64,000 nt of DNA from Phycomyces blakesleeanus NRRL 1555(-) (GCF_001638985.1 NW_017265152.1:252849-316848), one strand, 5' to 3'. Shown: positions 47,726 to 60,407, counted from the first letter of the stretch. A program made the numbers and translations. Notes: generated by a model not told the origin, from the letters alone.

Positions 47726-49566
47726 TTATTGAGACAGTTTATCTTCATAACCACTCCACCGTCTAAGGCGTTCGCCGTATATGGCCAAAATGGCCAATAA
47801 TGCCATGGAAAACACCGTCAAGCCAGCCAAAAATACAGTTGTCCAACCTGGACCAATGGCAGCTACCATAGGATTAGCAGCCAAGGTGAGAATACAAGCC
47901 ATGGCTTGGCGAAAGAGGGTTGCAGCAGCAGAGGCAGATGCACCTTGACCCGGCATGGCATCTACGAGATAAGCAGACGTGGCAGCCATGACCTGATTCA
48001 TTCCGAATGTCTGGATACCAAAGGCCACGATACAGGCCCACACAGAACCCTTTGTCTGGGCCATCCAACCAAATAGTAATTGTCCGAGTGGAACCAATAT
48101 AAATCCACCTGGCCAACAATTAGCCGTCAACCTATCCTCAACCACTGCACGCCCACCACGACGAGCTCTTGACCGTAACAATAGCCGATCGGATAAATAA
48201 CCTCCCACAACGGAGCCAATTGCATTTCCCAATCCAGCTCCAGTATAACTGAGACCTGTATTTGACGTTTAATATACAAAGAGTAAACTATACTGTTTGG
48301 TAGCCTCAATATACCTGTTTGCCATGCAGAAAATCCATAATTGTCTTCGTAGATCTTTGGAATAATCGTCTCAATTGCAAACATTCCGCCAAACATGACA
48401 CCGCCTGTAAAAGAAGCAATGAAGACAAATGGATGCCTAAGCATGAGGAACGGATCTATTGGGTTGAGGGCCTTTTTTCTGGGTTGATCCTCTACAAGGG
48501 TCGCACTCTTTGCATCCGATACTTCATTCACATGATCAAATTTGGAATTGTCTCTGTAGGTCTCATTCAAAAAGAGAAAGCAAAGGATAAATATCACCAC
48601 GCCTAGTGCAAAACAGAACCAGAAGGTTGCACGCCATGATACTGCACTCATACTCAAGAATCCGCCTACAATGGGACCTAATGTTATATAAAACAGTTGT
48701 TGTTTGTTAGTAAGCTGAACTTTTATTTCTCTAATGATTGCCGGTTTTTTTGTAATTTACCTAACAGAGGACCGATAAACATGCCAAAGAAATATTTTCC
48801 AAAGGCTGAACCACGCTCTTCCAATTCATACAAATCCTAAGTTTGAATGATTTTCTTGTTTGAGACCCAAAATACGCCATCACATAACAAATCTGGTCTC
48901 CCTATTTCTTTTTTAAATAATTATAGATATATAAAAACTTTTTTTGATCCAAGATCAACTTACTGCAATCATTCCTAAGAAATAAAAAGGTGTGGAGCCG
49001 TTTATATATTTATCTTATGAAATTGGAGTGGTATCGTACCTGCTCCTACGGCCTGTCCACAAGAGGCACCGACAGCCTGTAAACATCTCAGGACAACTAG
49101 AGCCCAAATATTCTTCACGAAAGCCATCCCCAATGACGCAGCTGAAAATATGACCATAGATAATAAGTTTGGTAATCGACGGATATGGTAGTGATCCGAA
49201 GCCGAAGCCCAAAACACAGGCGCAATTCCTGTAAATAGCGCAAACAAAGCTGCTGTCAATGTGATTGCAATCGGCGGCGCATTCAGATCGGCCGTGATCC
49301 CCGGAACACCTAATAGATTCTTTATAAGTATGCAAACCCCTTTACCCTTTTTTTTATAATACACACAAAGAAAAGCATAGTTATAATTAGATTTTTAGTG
49401 CGTATAGTATACCTGGAAAATATATTAAACTAGCAAATCCTGCTGACGTTGCCAGAAGTGAGATGCAGACCAGATTAATATTCTTCTTTCTGTCTGACAT
49501 GACACGTGGGTCAATGTCGACAGTTGGATGAGGCACAAATCGCCAATTGAGATGTGTGGTTGTCAT
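47726..49566 (-). CDS. MFS transporter, DHA1 (drug:H+ antiporter / Qdr-Dtr-like)
   Basis: Twelve-helix plasma-membrane transporter by family. Minus-strand exons: 49413-49566, 49040-49309, 48964-48974 (an 11-nt microexon encoding part of GMIA), 48761-48836, 48315-48677, 47726-48255; 467 aa. Features: cytosolic N-terminus, MFS motif A-like SASDHYHIRRLP in loop 2-3, motif C-like region GSAFGKYFFGMFIGPLLGPIVGGF in helix 5, a charged central loop with ALNPIDPFLMLRHP, and helices to the C-terminal GYEDKLSQ. The microexon is required: it restores the frame and the conserved GAGMIADLYELEERG sequence. Substrate unknown; drug or polyamine/organic acid export are the usual choices. Convergent with the kinase gene. 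Confidence 0.92.
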
Positions 49567-49932
49567 TACAATATTATAAAAATAAACAATCAATATTTTC
49601 TATTGCTTAGAAAAAAGAGAGTCAAAGGACTATAAATATATAAAGATATATAAAGATATATATATATATATATCTGCTTCTGTATGTATGTATGTGTGTA
49701 TGTGTATGGATACGTATTAAAAGAAAGATAGATAAGGAGAAAGAGAGAGAGAGATGCAGAGATAGACTAAATAAGGACAATTCTACCACTGTTGTCTGAG
49801 TAAGCGATGAAAAAAAAAGTTTGTTCTGTACATATATTTCCATCCCAATAAACACAAATACACAAACGTACACAAACGTATACACAAGATAGAGGGATTT
49901 ATTATATATATATAGATAGAAGGAAATCAGTC

Positions 49933-50386
49933 TTAATCTTCATTTTGTTGTGCTGCCATGGCTTCCCTGGCTTCTGTTAACTCATCTTGCATCAACTTCT
50001 TACGCATTAGAGCTTCTTTGGCAAGATCTAGACGTTTATGTTGTTTGAACAACACAGCCAATTGCCGATCACGATCCATACGAGTCTGGACAGCAGAAAG
50101 ATATGTATCCATGTCAAGCATTCCAGTCTGAACTTGTATAATTAGCATGTTCATCTTAATTTCCAATTGCTGTTTGCGATCCAACAAAGCCTCAGTAGAC
50201 TGTTTGGCTAATGCAGCATCAACCTTTTTAATTTCAAAGTCAAGAACCATGTTGGATACAAGACTTTCCGGACTACAAAAAAAATAATTTGGTTAATGAT
50301 TAATTATACTCGTCTCTGACTTACTTGTTTAGTTCTTCAATCGCTTCTTCCAAAGCAGCGTCTGCGGTTTCATTTACTGGTAATGA

Positions 50387-50418
<32 letters not shown>

Positions 50419-52692
50419 TAGGGGTAGCGGTAGGGGTAGCTAGAGGCGAAGAAGGGGTTGGAGTTGTAAGAATAGCGGCAGCAGCAATTGATGTAGGTGT
50501 AGTTGTAGGCATTGCAGCAGTCGCACTGGCCGTAACCGATGAAACAGTTGCACTTGCATCACCAGAAATCAACCCTGCTGATGCTAAGAGCTGTAATGTT
50601 GGGTGACGGAACCCGTCGATTACTAGCCATTGCTCTGATCGTTTAACAATATCACTCCCAGCCAAAGGTTCCTTGACGTTCACTTCAATATGAATCTGAG
50701 CCCCTGTCTTCTTACGTCCTCCATCTAGAATCTAACCGACAATAAAAGTATAGATCAAAATACATTAAAACAAACAGAAAGAGCAGAATCAACAACAGCA
50801 ACCCATTAAGGAGTAGTACATACGTCAAAGTTACCGGCAATAGATGTCTTTGTCAAAAGGCGTTCCATAGGCAATAAAACCTTGCCAAGTGATACTGGTC
50901 GACGGAACAAGCCATAGCTGTACTTGTTGTGCCAGACTTCAATAGCAAGTTTCTTGCGTTGAAGATATCGTAAAAATGCCCGGTTTGTACGGCTGATGGG
51001 AATTTGGACACTAAACTCAAAGTCGGGTTCGGTACCCCTTTGAACAGCTGTTTCACCTTTACCCAATGCAGCCTGAGCAGAGTTCTCAGGTGGCCAGCCA
51101 CCAAAATCATAAGTCACAAAAGGCTCCAGGACAGAGGCTACACCCAATGTCTGTAGGCCTGTAGCCTTTCCAATCTTGAACTCCATTTGACTAGCTGGGA
51201 CATGGTCCAGACTGTTCTTATAAGTGTATTGGACTTGTTCAAAATGGAAAGGAGGTGTAGAAGTAGCTGAGCTCAAAATCACTTGATCGGCAGCAAGTGC
51301 TTTCTCAAGCTGATGAAAAACGTTCGATTCACACAGTAATTTGGAAGAAGTTGTAGGTGTGGCGTGTTGGGATGCAAGGTTGTGGCACACATCGATTTGA
51401 TAATTGAGTTGGGCCTCCAATTGTTCCATATTGACAAGACTGTTGGTTACTGGATTGAGAGTACGGATCTTACCATCTCCGAGATCCATGTTGGGTTCAG
51501 GTACAATTGATTTTTCAAGTGCATCAAGATCACCAACTTTTCCTTGGTTTAGCTGAACACCAATACGCAATAGATCTTTGGATTGTCGAATCATTTCTTT
51601 GGCTACTGACATATTACCTATTTTTTTGTAATGTAATCCAGCCTCCTTGTATTCCTTTTGACGTTTAACGACCAATGCTAACAATTGGCGTGTTTTGGCC
51701 TGAATATTATCTTGTGATTCATTTTCTTGTTTGGGTGATTGTGTGGGTAAAGAGTTGGATGTAACTGGAGTACTTTCTTTTCGAGGAGCAATTGGTAGCT
51801 CATGTACCTCTTGTGGTTTCTGTGATTCCTGTATATCTTTTGGTGGAGGTGGTGGAGGTGGTGGTGAAGTAGACTTTGGTGGTTGCGAGGCCGTTGATAT
51901 AGTAGTGGGTTTGGAAATATCAGGATATTTTTGTGCTAATGCCTTGGATTGGCGAAGATAAGTAATGGCCAATTGCTTATCTCCTTGCTTTTTTGCTGCA
52001 AGAGCTAATTTATGGTAATGTGATATTTGTTGTTGAACCTCATCTGCCGACATTACTGAATCCTTGATATCTGAAGCATGATCTTCTGGTGTAGGATCAC
52101 TATTTCCCATTGGTATATCTTCTTGATCACCTCCAGACAGCCGTGATAACTCACTCTATATTTCATAATACTTCTTTTTTTAGTCTATTTGAATAGAAAT
52201 TGGCAGTTACTTACAAGTAAATGCGGGTCATGAAGATCGTTTTCATCAAATTCTACTTCAATCTCCTTTTCATCCGCAAGAGCGGCATAAGCATCAATAT
52301 CGACATGCATATCCACCGTTCGTTTGGGTGTATTTTTCACTTGTTTTGGTCCTCCACTCAAGGATGACAGGGCCTGAAGTTGATTCTAAAGAAATGTATA
52401 TATATGTATATGCATATAATGTGTGTACGTGGGTGTATATGTTTATGTGTATGTTTATTATAAAAGCTTATTGTTACTGTTGGCGTTATCGTTGTGTAAA
52501 ATGTCTTGATTTTATTTATTTATTTGCTTTTATTTTATGTTATAATTAAGTACACATTCTTACAAGTAATTCTGGGTCATCCAGGTCACTGTCCGCAATT
52601 TCAGTGTCATCAATGGATCCATTCAGTAATGCTTCGATGTCCTGGTCAGACATAGTAGTCTTGGATTTTTTTTGAGTAGAAGCTCCAAACAT
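49933..52692 (-). CDS. CC2D1/Lgd-like protein (DM14 and C2 domains)
   Basis: Homologue of the animal CC2D1A/B and Drosophila Lgd proteins, which bind ESCRT-III Snf7/CHMP4 on endosomes. Minus-strand exons: 52564-52692, 52215-52385, 50824-52155, 50325-50731, 49933-50272; 792 aa. The N-terminus has two DLDDPELL/DLHDPHLL motifs, each ending its exon just before a splice site. Two DM14-like helical repeats (ISHYHKLALAAKKQGDKQLAITYLRQSK; LVVKRQKEYKEAGLHYKKIGNMSVAKEMIRQSK) are separated by a Pro-rich linker. A C2 domain follows (DFEFSVQIPISRTNRAFLRYLQRKKLAIEVWHNK ... GRKKTGAQIHIEVNVKEPL), then an Ala/Pro/Thr-rich insert and a C-terminal coiled coil (SNMVLDFEIKK...). The family is rare among well-studied fungi, so its presence marks an early lineage. 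Confidence 0.88.
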
Positions 52693-53072
52693 TTAATCCA
52701 ACAATGTAATAATAGTAATAAAAGATAAAATGGTGTTGACAAAAAGAATAAACAAAAGAAAAATATTAGGCAGGTATGAAAAAATAAAGGCTTCTAAATC
52801 ATCCAAGCTTACAAAGTATGGCACCAAAATCATTTTAAAAAATAAAATAAAATATACGTATATATATAAATATAAAGTCCGCCTGTTCTCTCTGCCTTGC
52901 CCTCACTACCCAGCTTTCTGTTCTTTCGTCAATGACTGTCTTTTTGATACCCAAAAAGGTCACACGGAAGCATTTTATATGTATAAAAAAAAGCTTGAAA
53001 TATATTTCGATTTTACAAATATACTAGTTATCTATATCTATACATACACAAATATATATAGAATATTTCACC
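52693..53072. promoter_or_regulatory. Divergent promoter between CC2D1-like and NOL8 genes
   Basis: A 380-bp gap separates two head-to-head starts. It is AT-rich with TA repeats (52855-52880, 53035-53065) but shows no strong TATA or recognised factor site. Promoter activity for both genes is inferred from position. Confidence 0.4.
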
Positions 53073-55894
53073 ATGTCTGATACAGAGCAAGTAGAAACAG
53101 GCCCTGAACAAAAGCGGATCTACATTGGAGGACTTCATGGCACAATTACAGAAGATTCAATTCGAGATCGATTTCAAAAATTTGGCTCAGTGAGCGGTGT
53201 ATCACTGGCCAAAGACGATGAAGGTAGCAAGCGAATATAAACAAATTAATGTGAATTTTTGTGTACAATCAAAAATATTTATTATAATTATAATTATAAT
53301 TATAATTATTATTTTATATTTAAAATAACTACTAGGAAAATGTAGAGGATTCGGACACATGACAATCACAACAACTCCAAAGGATTGGTCTTCATGTAAG
53401 ATTTTCAACCTTGTCATACCATCAAATATTTGACATTTAATAAAAAAAATGGTAATAATCTAAACTATACGATCATTGCAAATTAATAGGCATAGCTAGT
53501 TATAATGGTGCCAAATGGAAAGGTCAGATCTTACGCATTGAGGATGCAAAAGAAGATTATCTCGAGAAGAAACGTAAAGAAGAAGCCAAGTTGATTGAAC
53601 GAGAAGAAAAAAAACGCAAACGATTGGCACGATGGAACGATAGTGATGGATTCATGGCCCGAGACATGACACCTGTCACAGATAGTAATATGAAAGATCG
53701 CAAGGGATGGAAACGTGGAAGATATGGAAGAGCAATTGCTGTTATGCGTCTTCGTAAAGATAATGGCACTACTGTAAGAAATACGTGCATTTTTTTTAAA
53801 TATATATATATATATATTGGTGGATTATTGATCTTCGGAAGGAATGCATAGTTTGTGTTTGAGCCAACTCATTATAAGAACAATTTGACAAAATTGTATA
53901 ATATTGGTGGCCGTATGAAATCGTTGCGCGAATTACCGACACGTTATGAAGATTATGAAGATGAAGATGACCGATTTGATACTCAATTAACACAACACGT
54001 TTCAGACGACGAAAAGAATGATGATGATGATGATGATAATGAAATTAAAGATGATGATGTAGTGATGTCGACCGAAGATAAGTTGGCAGCCAAGGTATGT
54101 AAACAGTATATTAAGAAATAAGCAGTAAATTGATGAATTTAATTTAATTTAATTTAATTTAATTTAATTTAATTTAATTTATATAAATCTACTTTTAATT
54201 TTTATCTCTGTAGCATGAAAAAGACAATGCAAAACGTTTGGCTGCTTTAGAAAGAAAAGAAGAAGAACAAAAGGCACGTAACGAAATGATGAAGCGATCG
54301 TTTACTGAGATGGAAGAGACAAAGCGTACGCAGCATGTTAGCTTTGAGAGTGATACCGAAGAAAGCGAGCATGTACCTGTTAAGACTGTTGTGGAAAAGG
54401 TTGAGGCAAAAGACTCCAAGTGGATGTTTGATTCCGACGACTCTGACGAAGAAATGGGTAAATAAAGAAAGATAGAAATAAGCATATATCGTAGTGTATA
54501 AAAGGGTGTGATAGCTCCAAAAAATATTAATCTTTTATTTCATTATACTTAGAAATCAATATCAATCCTGTATTGGAGGGCGCCAATGGACAACAGAGAC
54601 TGGCTCTCCAGAGTAAATTCAAGGGAGATGAGAGATTCAAGCTTGGAGAAGACTTTATTGACGATGTTGACGCGGAGAAAGAAGAAGGGGATGGAATTAC
54701 AAAGGAGCTTACCGAGGAAAAAGATCAAGCTCTCGATATCCTAAAGTCCATGTTTGGTGAACAGGGTGTTGTGAAACAGTATGTAAAAAATCAAGACTTC
54801 TATCAAATGTGTACATTTCTTATTTTTTATTTTTATTTTTGCACTCTAGGAAACAAGTCAGCCAATGGTCCAACAGTGCTCGATTCGATCCCGATGCAGA
54901 GGATGCTGAAGAGTATATTGTCAAGCCTAAAATAGAAGACAAAGAAGATGATATTAGAAAAAAAAACGAGGATGATGATGACGACGATGATTCGGAGGAT
55001 GAGGATGACAAAGATCAAGTTGAAGACTATGACGAAGGTTTGTTTAATTTTGACTATTTTATTCAGGGCATCGTTATATTAACGTGATGTTACGATTGGC
55101 TAACCGATAAATGACTTGCACCTAACAATAGATCATGTAAGGAGACCCCAGAGTGCCATGCCAGTTGTCTCGAAAGAGAAGCACTTTGAAGTCAATGTTA
55201 ATTTAAAGCCTCTATTCAGTGCACAAGGTATTTTTAGTTCTTTAATTTCCCAAAAATATGTATATTATACATTAAGAACGATTATTGTAAATTTGCTTGT
55301 AGCTGAACCTTTCAAGATGTTTGGACAAGAAAGTGAGGAAGAAGTGGAAGAGGACGAGGATGAGGAAAGAGAACTTGACGAGTCTCATTTGGTGCTAAAG
55401 AACAAGAATGCAAGTACCTCTTTCTACTCTGTTTTACTTTATTTTTAGATTAGAAAGATATTATTTCTGAATATTGCCTAATGGGATAAAATTAACTTAG
55501 GCGCCCGTTGGTCTTGGTCTGTTCTTCTTTTTCCACATGGACGACCCTGGATTAATGAAAAAGTAAACGAACGTGGCAAAATTTTGAATTTTAAATGACA
55601 CATATATGAACTTTATTAGGAGCTGTCTGACATACGATACACACGGCTTATTCCAGCAACAAGAAGACAGGTAAGACCGAGACTAAGTCTTACTTTATTC
55701 AAAAGGAATATCAATTTAATATTAATATTAATATTAAACTGGTAATTTTATTGTATTTACTTATTTATTTATGCAGAAAAGAGCATCTCATCAAATGGAG
55801 AACTGCACGAAGCGAGGTTGGGCTGGTGCTCAAGAAACGTCAAAAGGAAGCCGTAAAGAAACAAAAAAAGCAGGTTGCACAAAGAATCGTGTAA
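53073..55894 (+). CDS. NOL8: NOL8/Nop8-like nucleolar protein, 60S biogenesis
   Basis: Twelve exons: 53073-53223, 53336-53395, 53490-53773, 53852-54094, 54214-54457, 54553-54778, 54850-55037, 55132-55227, 55303-55409, 55501-55562, 55620-55670, 55777-55894; 609 aa. An N-terminal RRM (RIYIGGL ... CRGFGHMTI ... KGQILRIEDAK) is followed by a basic helix, DMTPVTDSN and acidic runs. The second half has low-complexity Asp/Glu tracts and the conserved QWSNSARFDP and C-terminal GLGLFFFHMDDPGL... HLIKWRTAR blocks that end NOL8 proteins. Intron 9 (55410-55500) needs a GC donor (AAT|GCAAGT). The family binds Gtr/Rag GTPases in humans and helps rRNA processing; a nucleolar role is inferred. It is divergent from the CC2D1-like gene. 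Confidence 0.88.
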
Positions 55895-55924
55895 TAAAAA
55901 TATTAATAAAATTAAAAAGAAAAA

Positions 55925-55967
<43 letters not shown>

Positions 55968-56401
55968 CTACCTACAAATAGTGAAAATGAGGGGAGGATA
56001 AACAGGGGAAGTAAAAAGGGACCGTGAGTGAAAAGTAGATCTTCGCTCACTCATTTACTCTAGTTCGGAGTTTGACCTTTTTTATATAGGTTTCAGAGAT
56101 GAGCTGAGCTTGTTCCATGTGTGTATATTGGCAAATGCTCGCACAACGAGCGCAAATTCCCTTTGGGTGATTTACCGAACTATCAAATTCGTTTAATATT
56201 ATGCTTGTTTATTGTGATTTAACACAAACAGATGGCTTAATTTACAGTATTTGGCAACTATGGCCCCAACTCCTTGGCTATAAAGATATCATACAACTGG
56301 AGTATAAATACCTACACAACATCCTTGATTCAAAATAATAATCATCATCATCTCACACTATCTTACCACAACCAACACAAACACCAAAGCTAAAACCAAA
56401 A
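55895..56401. promoter_or_regulatory. Promoter of the HMG-box gene, with TATA box
   Basis: A 507-bp gap with a CA then TA microsatellite (about 55926-55966) at its left end. A TATAAATA box at 56303-56310 lies about 92 bp before the start codon, followed by a CAACAC/CAAACAC-rich leader. Its placement fits a core promoter for the downstream gene. Confidence 0.5.
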
Positions 56402-57358
56402 ATGCAAATCCAAAAGAAAACCAAGTCTTCCTCCAGATCGTCTTCCAAGACAAAGTCAAACACAAATCCTAATCAGCCTATCAAGATTCCTCGCCCGATG
56501 AACTGCTTCTTGGCTTACCGTCTTGCAAAACAAAGTGAGATCGTCGCTCGTTGTCCCGGTGCAAACCATCGGGACATTTCCAAGATCATTGCTAAATGGT
56601 GGAAAGAAGCAACCGAAGAAGAGAAGGCACCCTTTAGAGAACAAGCCGTCCAAGCCAAGGTTGAACACGCCAAAATGTAAATATAACATGCCAATAAATG
56701 TGCTCTTGACTTATTTAAACCTTGCAAATCTAGGTATCCAAACTACAAGTACACTCCCCAAAAGAGACCCAACCGGGTGACACGTAAATACACTATGCGC
56801 CCCAAGGATCAGTTCACTTCCAAGATCGCCAAAAACAACCGGATCATGGAACGTCTCTTTGAAGACCGCACCAACCTTGAAAATTTCGATACAACTGTGG
56901 ACAATATCCCTCTAGAAGAAATTAGAGATGTAAAACAGGGAAACAGAGGCTATAATCCCGTCTTCATTGTACAGCAAGTCTCTCCACCTGTTGTATATTC
57001 TAACACATCTCTTTGGCAATCTTCTCAATTATCGCATAACTATAACGCACCCTGTAATTCCTCGTGCTCTCCTCGATTTTACGGCATGCCTTATTCGCCG
57101 TATTCTGACGGAATATCGTCAATTGTGCTCTCTGACTCCACCACAAGCTATGTTTCTTCGGTATCTACACCCCAGGCTCATGAATCGACAGGATATTATT
57201 CGCCTTCAATGGATTACTTTTCCGAAGGCTCTGTAATCAATAGCCATGTAAACTATACACCTAGTCAGACATGTATTGATCCCCGTCTTCTATGCAGCTC
57301 TGTACTCAGATCCGAACGTTCCGGATATAACGCCCAATCTACCCTCTCACATTGGTAA
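56402..57358 (+). CDS. MATA-type HMG-box transcription factor
   Basis: Exons 56402-56676 and 56734-57358; 299 aa. The HMG box covers about residues 28-105: IPRPMNCFLAYRLAKQ, the CPGANHRDISKIIAKWWKEA core, EEKAPFREQA and YPNYKYTPQKR, with the intron after KVEHAKM. The PRPMNCFLAYR start and N-containing core place it in the MATA/Ste11-like class rather than SOX or HMGB. The C-terminal two thirds is Ser/Tyr/Pro-rich and disordered, probably an activation region. Neighbours (NOL8, phosphoglycerate mutase) are not those of the Mucoromycota sex locus, which lies between a triose-phosphate transporter and an RNA helicase, so it is more likely a Ste11-like regulator than a mating-type gene. Confidence 0.88.
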
Positions 57359-57801
57359 AAGAGAAACGAGACACCCCACCCACCCACATACATGATACAC
57401 AAAAATACCTATTTCTCTATTTCTTTTTATTTCGTTGCATTATCATACACCTCTTCTACCCTTTTCTTCTTCTTCTTCACTTTCATTCTCTATCATTTTT
57501 CTTTACATTACCATACTTTCACTTTCATTATATTTTCAAGAGAAAATAATCACTTTCATCTTCATACACATGTTTTAATTTTCACTTTAAGAACAATTAC
57601 TTTTCTTCACACTAAGCATACATTTTCCATTTCATTGTTACATGTCCAAATTGCCCGCTTACACATGCCACTCTTTCAAATTCAATTTTTTTTAGAAGTC
57701 TTATTGCATTCATATATTCTCTTAATAACAATAATAAAAAAAAAGAAGAATACTCATTCATTCAAGACCGCGTATATCCAAAGCATTTGAATAATAATAA
57801 T
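57359..57801. other. Convergent intergenic region, T/C-rich
   Basis: Region between two convergent 3' ends. The plus strand is strongly pyrimidine-rich (TTTCTTC, TTTCATT repeats). The overlapping open frames here are low-complexity translation of this tract. Confidence 0.55.
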
Positions 57802-59662
57802 CTATTTATTAATAGCCATGTAGCTCTTTGCAATCTTCATGACCTGGTCTCCACAAAATCGTCCTAGACTACCTTTGGCAGCCTCGGTCTCGTTAAATTC
57901 AATAGTCAGGTCACTTTGTTGTCCGCGCACACAGTCTTCTACACTACATATACAGAATGGTACTGGTTCACAGCTGTGATCACCATAAAGTACTGGTGTA
58001 GAATGATCACTTGTCACAATGATAGTGTACTATAAAGAATATAAATAAAAATGTCTTTCAAATATACGCACATACCTTTTCATCATTGGCCATCTCAACC
58101 TCGCTTAATCGAGTCACCAAAGAACCGATCATCTCGTCTATCTTCTCCAAAAAGCTGACCTTGAGAGACACATTACGATCATGACCAGCATCATCTACAG
58201 CCTTGATGTGAAGAAACCCAAAATCATACACTGGCCCAGTTAGTGCTTTAAAAGCTGCATCTGCCTTGGCATCAAAGTCGGTGTGGTAGTCGCCAGTGGC
58301 ACCATGTACAGACAAAATATCCATACCAGCCGTCATTCCTAACCCAGCGATAATACATGTAGGAGCGATCAAGAAACTCTTGAGACCATGCAGAGCATAA
58401 ATACTTGGAATCTATAGCCAAAATTGAGTATATATGGTAATACTTAAAGTCAGTTTTTTTTATATTTGCATCTAAGATTAGTTACATTAATACAACTTCC
58501 ACATCCGCGTAAGAGAACACAGTTTGCAGGGTTCTTTCCAGCTTTCTTTCGATCTGAATTAATAGGATGTTTACTGAGGACGTTGTAGAATTCATTCGAA
58601 AGTTCGTTAATCAACTGGTTTAGAGCAAGAGTTTTAACCATGGATTAGTCTTATTGTACAATAATGCATATGTTTTCGTACTTTGCTGGTCATCTTGGCA
58701 TCTGGTGAATTAGTAGTAGGTTCACATAGTACCAATGGCAAACTAAAGAAATATATGGATAATATTAGATATTAAGCATATCTCAACTGTACCATCTTGA
58801 GACTTGTCACTTTACTTGTCTTTGAGAGGATCTGTGCCTGTGATTTCATCTGTCAGATTTGGCCCTCTTACTCGCACACCGCATCGATGTTCAGTAGCAT
58901 ACTTTACAGCAACAGTGTGATTAGGAAATGAAGGCAATATACTGAAAGTTTTTTTTTTGGCTCAGTACACATTTATCAATATATATATTGGCTATATCTT
59001 ACATCCCATCCAAGGCTGCACAAAGAGTAGGGCCCAGTCCTTCAAAATGACGATCAGCTCTTCTAGACAGGACAATACCTGTAGCTTTGTCTATGTATGC
59101 AAAATTCGACTGCCGACAGCATAAGAACAAACAGTGCAAAAATCCAAGGATCAAATGTGTTTATGTGTGCACTTACTTTAAAAGCAATGTCTCCTGGGAT
59201 CATATCAAGACCGGCACCCATTGTCTCGAATGCACCTCTCCCACGATAGTATCTTTATTTATTATTATTATTATTAAAAGAACCCATGTGAGATTATTTA
59301 TAACCAGATCGTTGGTAGATACTCGAATTGGATATTGTTGTTTATTTTAGGGTATATGCTTTAAGACACTTACTGCCGTGGATTGTATCCCAATAGAGAC
59401 ATATGTGCAGTATCCGATCCACATGCCAACCCAGGCTCTACAGAGTCCATCAATCCATTCAGACCACTAGCTTCAATAACAGAGTTAGTCAGATTTCCAT
59501 TGTGAATCTATTCTTCATTCTTCAATTGTCTTGCTTCTTACAGGCTAGTTTGTCCATCCATGGAATGTGTGCTGTTTGAAGTGGTGTTTTGTGATTTAGT
59601 TCGGGCACGGCCACATCTCCAACACCATCAATGAGCACAAACAACAATTTGCTTTTGGGCAT
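57802..59662 (-). CDS. 2,3-bisphosphoglycerate-independent phosphoglycerate mutase, archaeal ApgM type
   Basis: Interconverts 3- and 2-phosphoglycerate; alkaline-phosphatase superfamily, ApgM branch. Minus-strand exons: 59542-59662, 59374-59470, 59177-59252, 59003-59109, 58816-58941, 58682-58742, 58486-58614, 58076-58411, 57802-58029; 426 aa. Metal and catalytic blocks are visible: FVLIDGVGD near the N-terminus, the GSDTAHMSLLGYNPR nucleophile region, YYRGRGAFETMGAGL, SRRADR, DDAGHDRN, and TSDHSTP toward the end. Length and block order match ApgM (about 400-430 aa) rather than the roughly 510-aa GpmI type. The start MPKSKLL was chosen because upstream in-frame codons are a Lys/Ile-rich leader. 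It is divergently paired with CMC1, 203 bp apart. The fungus may also carry a canonical mutase elsewhere. Confidence 0.9.
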
Positions 59663-59865
59663 TATTTGGTTATCCTCGCTCTTTGTGTATTTTTTTTTAC
59701 TATTATATACAGTAGTAATAATAACTTTTTGTACTAATATTAAAATAATAATAATAATCAAGTATGTGCGCGTCTATAATACTTATATTTTATTTTGTGG
59801 ATATTTCATCCTTTCAAAACAAGTCACTCACCCTCTTTTTTAACTCTTGTTATTGTGTTTTAGTA

Positions 59866-60407
59866 ATGGGAAAGACTGTCCAAGAAAGTAAGGCCAACCC
59901 CATGGGGGACCGTAGCAATGAATTGCATGCTCTTACACGTGCAGAGGAAGAAGCCTGCAACAAAGCAATGAAGAAGGCAGCAATTGAATATTGTCAGGAT
60001 TCCATGAAAGGTAAACATGTACTCAAAATATTTAAAAGTACAATAGACAGAATTGCAAAGACAAGAAATAATAATGACAATTGTCTTTGTAGAATTCGTT
60101 CAATGTAGTAAGGAGCATAATGTGACAGTAATGTGGACATGCAGAGATAAGCTCAAGACAATGAATAATTGCCTCAAAGGACGGTAAGTTTCTGGGGGGA
60201 AAGAAGAGCACAAATATATATATATTTATTTATTAAAAGAAGAAGAAAAAGGGGGGAAAGATAATTAAAGAAATTGAATAAAAGGAACTGATATATATAT
60301 ATATTGTGTGTCTGTGTCTGTGTTATATATGCAGTACTTCTCGTGAAGAACTCGATAAACTCAAATTGGAAAAACTGATGGCCAAGCGCGCTGAATTGGC
60401 AAAGTAG
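59866..60407 (+). CDS. CMC1: Twin CX9C protein Cmc1, cytochrome oxidase assembly
   Basis: Small mitochondrial intermembrane-space protein that supports COX1 and copper delivery during complex IV assembly. Exons: 59866-60010, 60093-60183, 60335-60407; 102 aa. The CHCH core shows paired Cys at CQDSMKEFVQC and CRDKLKTMNNC, each Cys-x9-Cys, joined by HNVTVMWT; the preceding LTRAEEEACNKAMKK and the basic tail are typical of Cmc1. No presequence, consistent with MIA40-dependent import. Introns are GT-AG and phase-consistent. Part of a divergent gene pair with the phosphoglycerate mutase. Confidence 0.93.

Noticed and set aside
56402..57358. Mating-type (sex) locus
   Set aside because: The HMG box fits the class, but the expected flanking transporter and helicase genes are absent.
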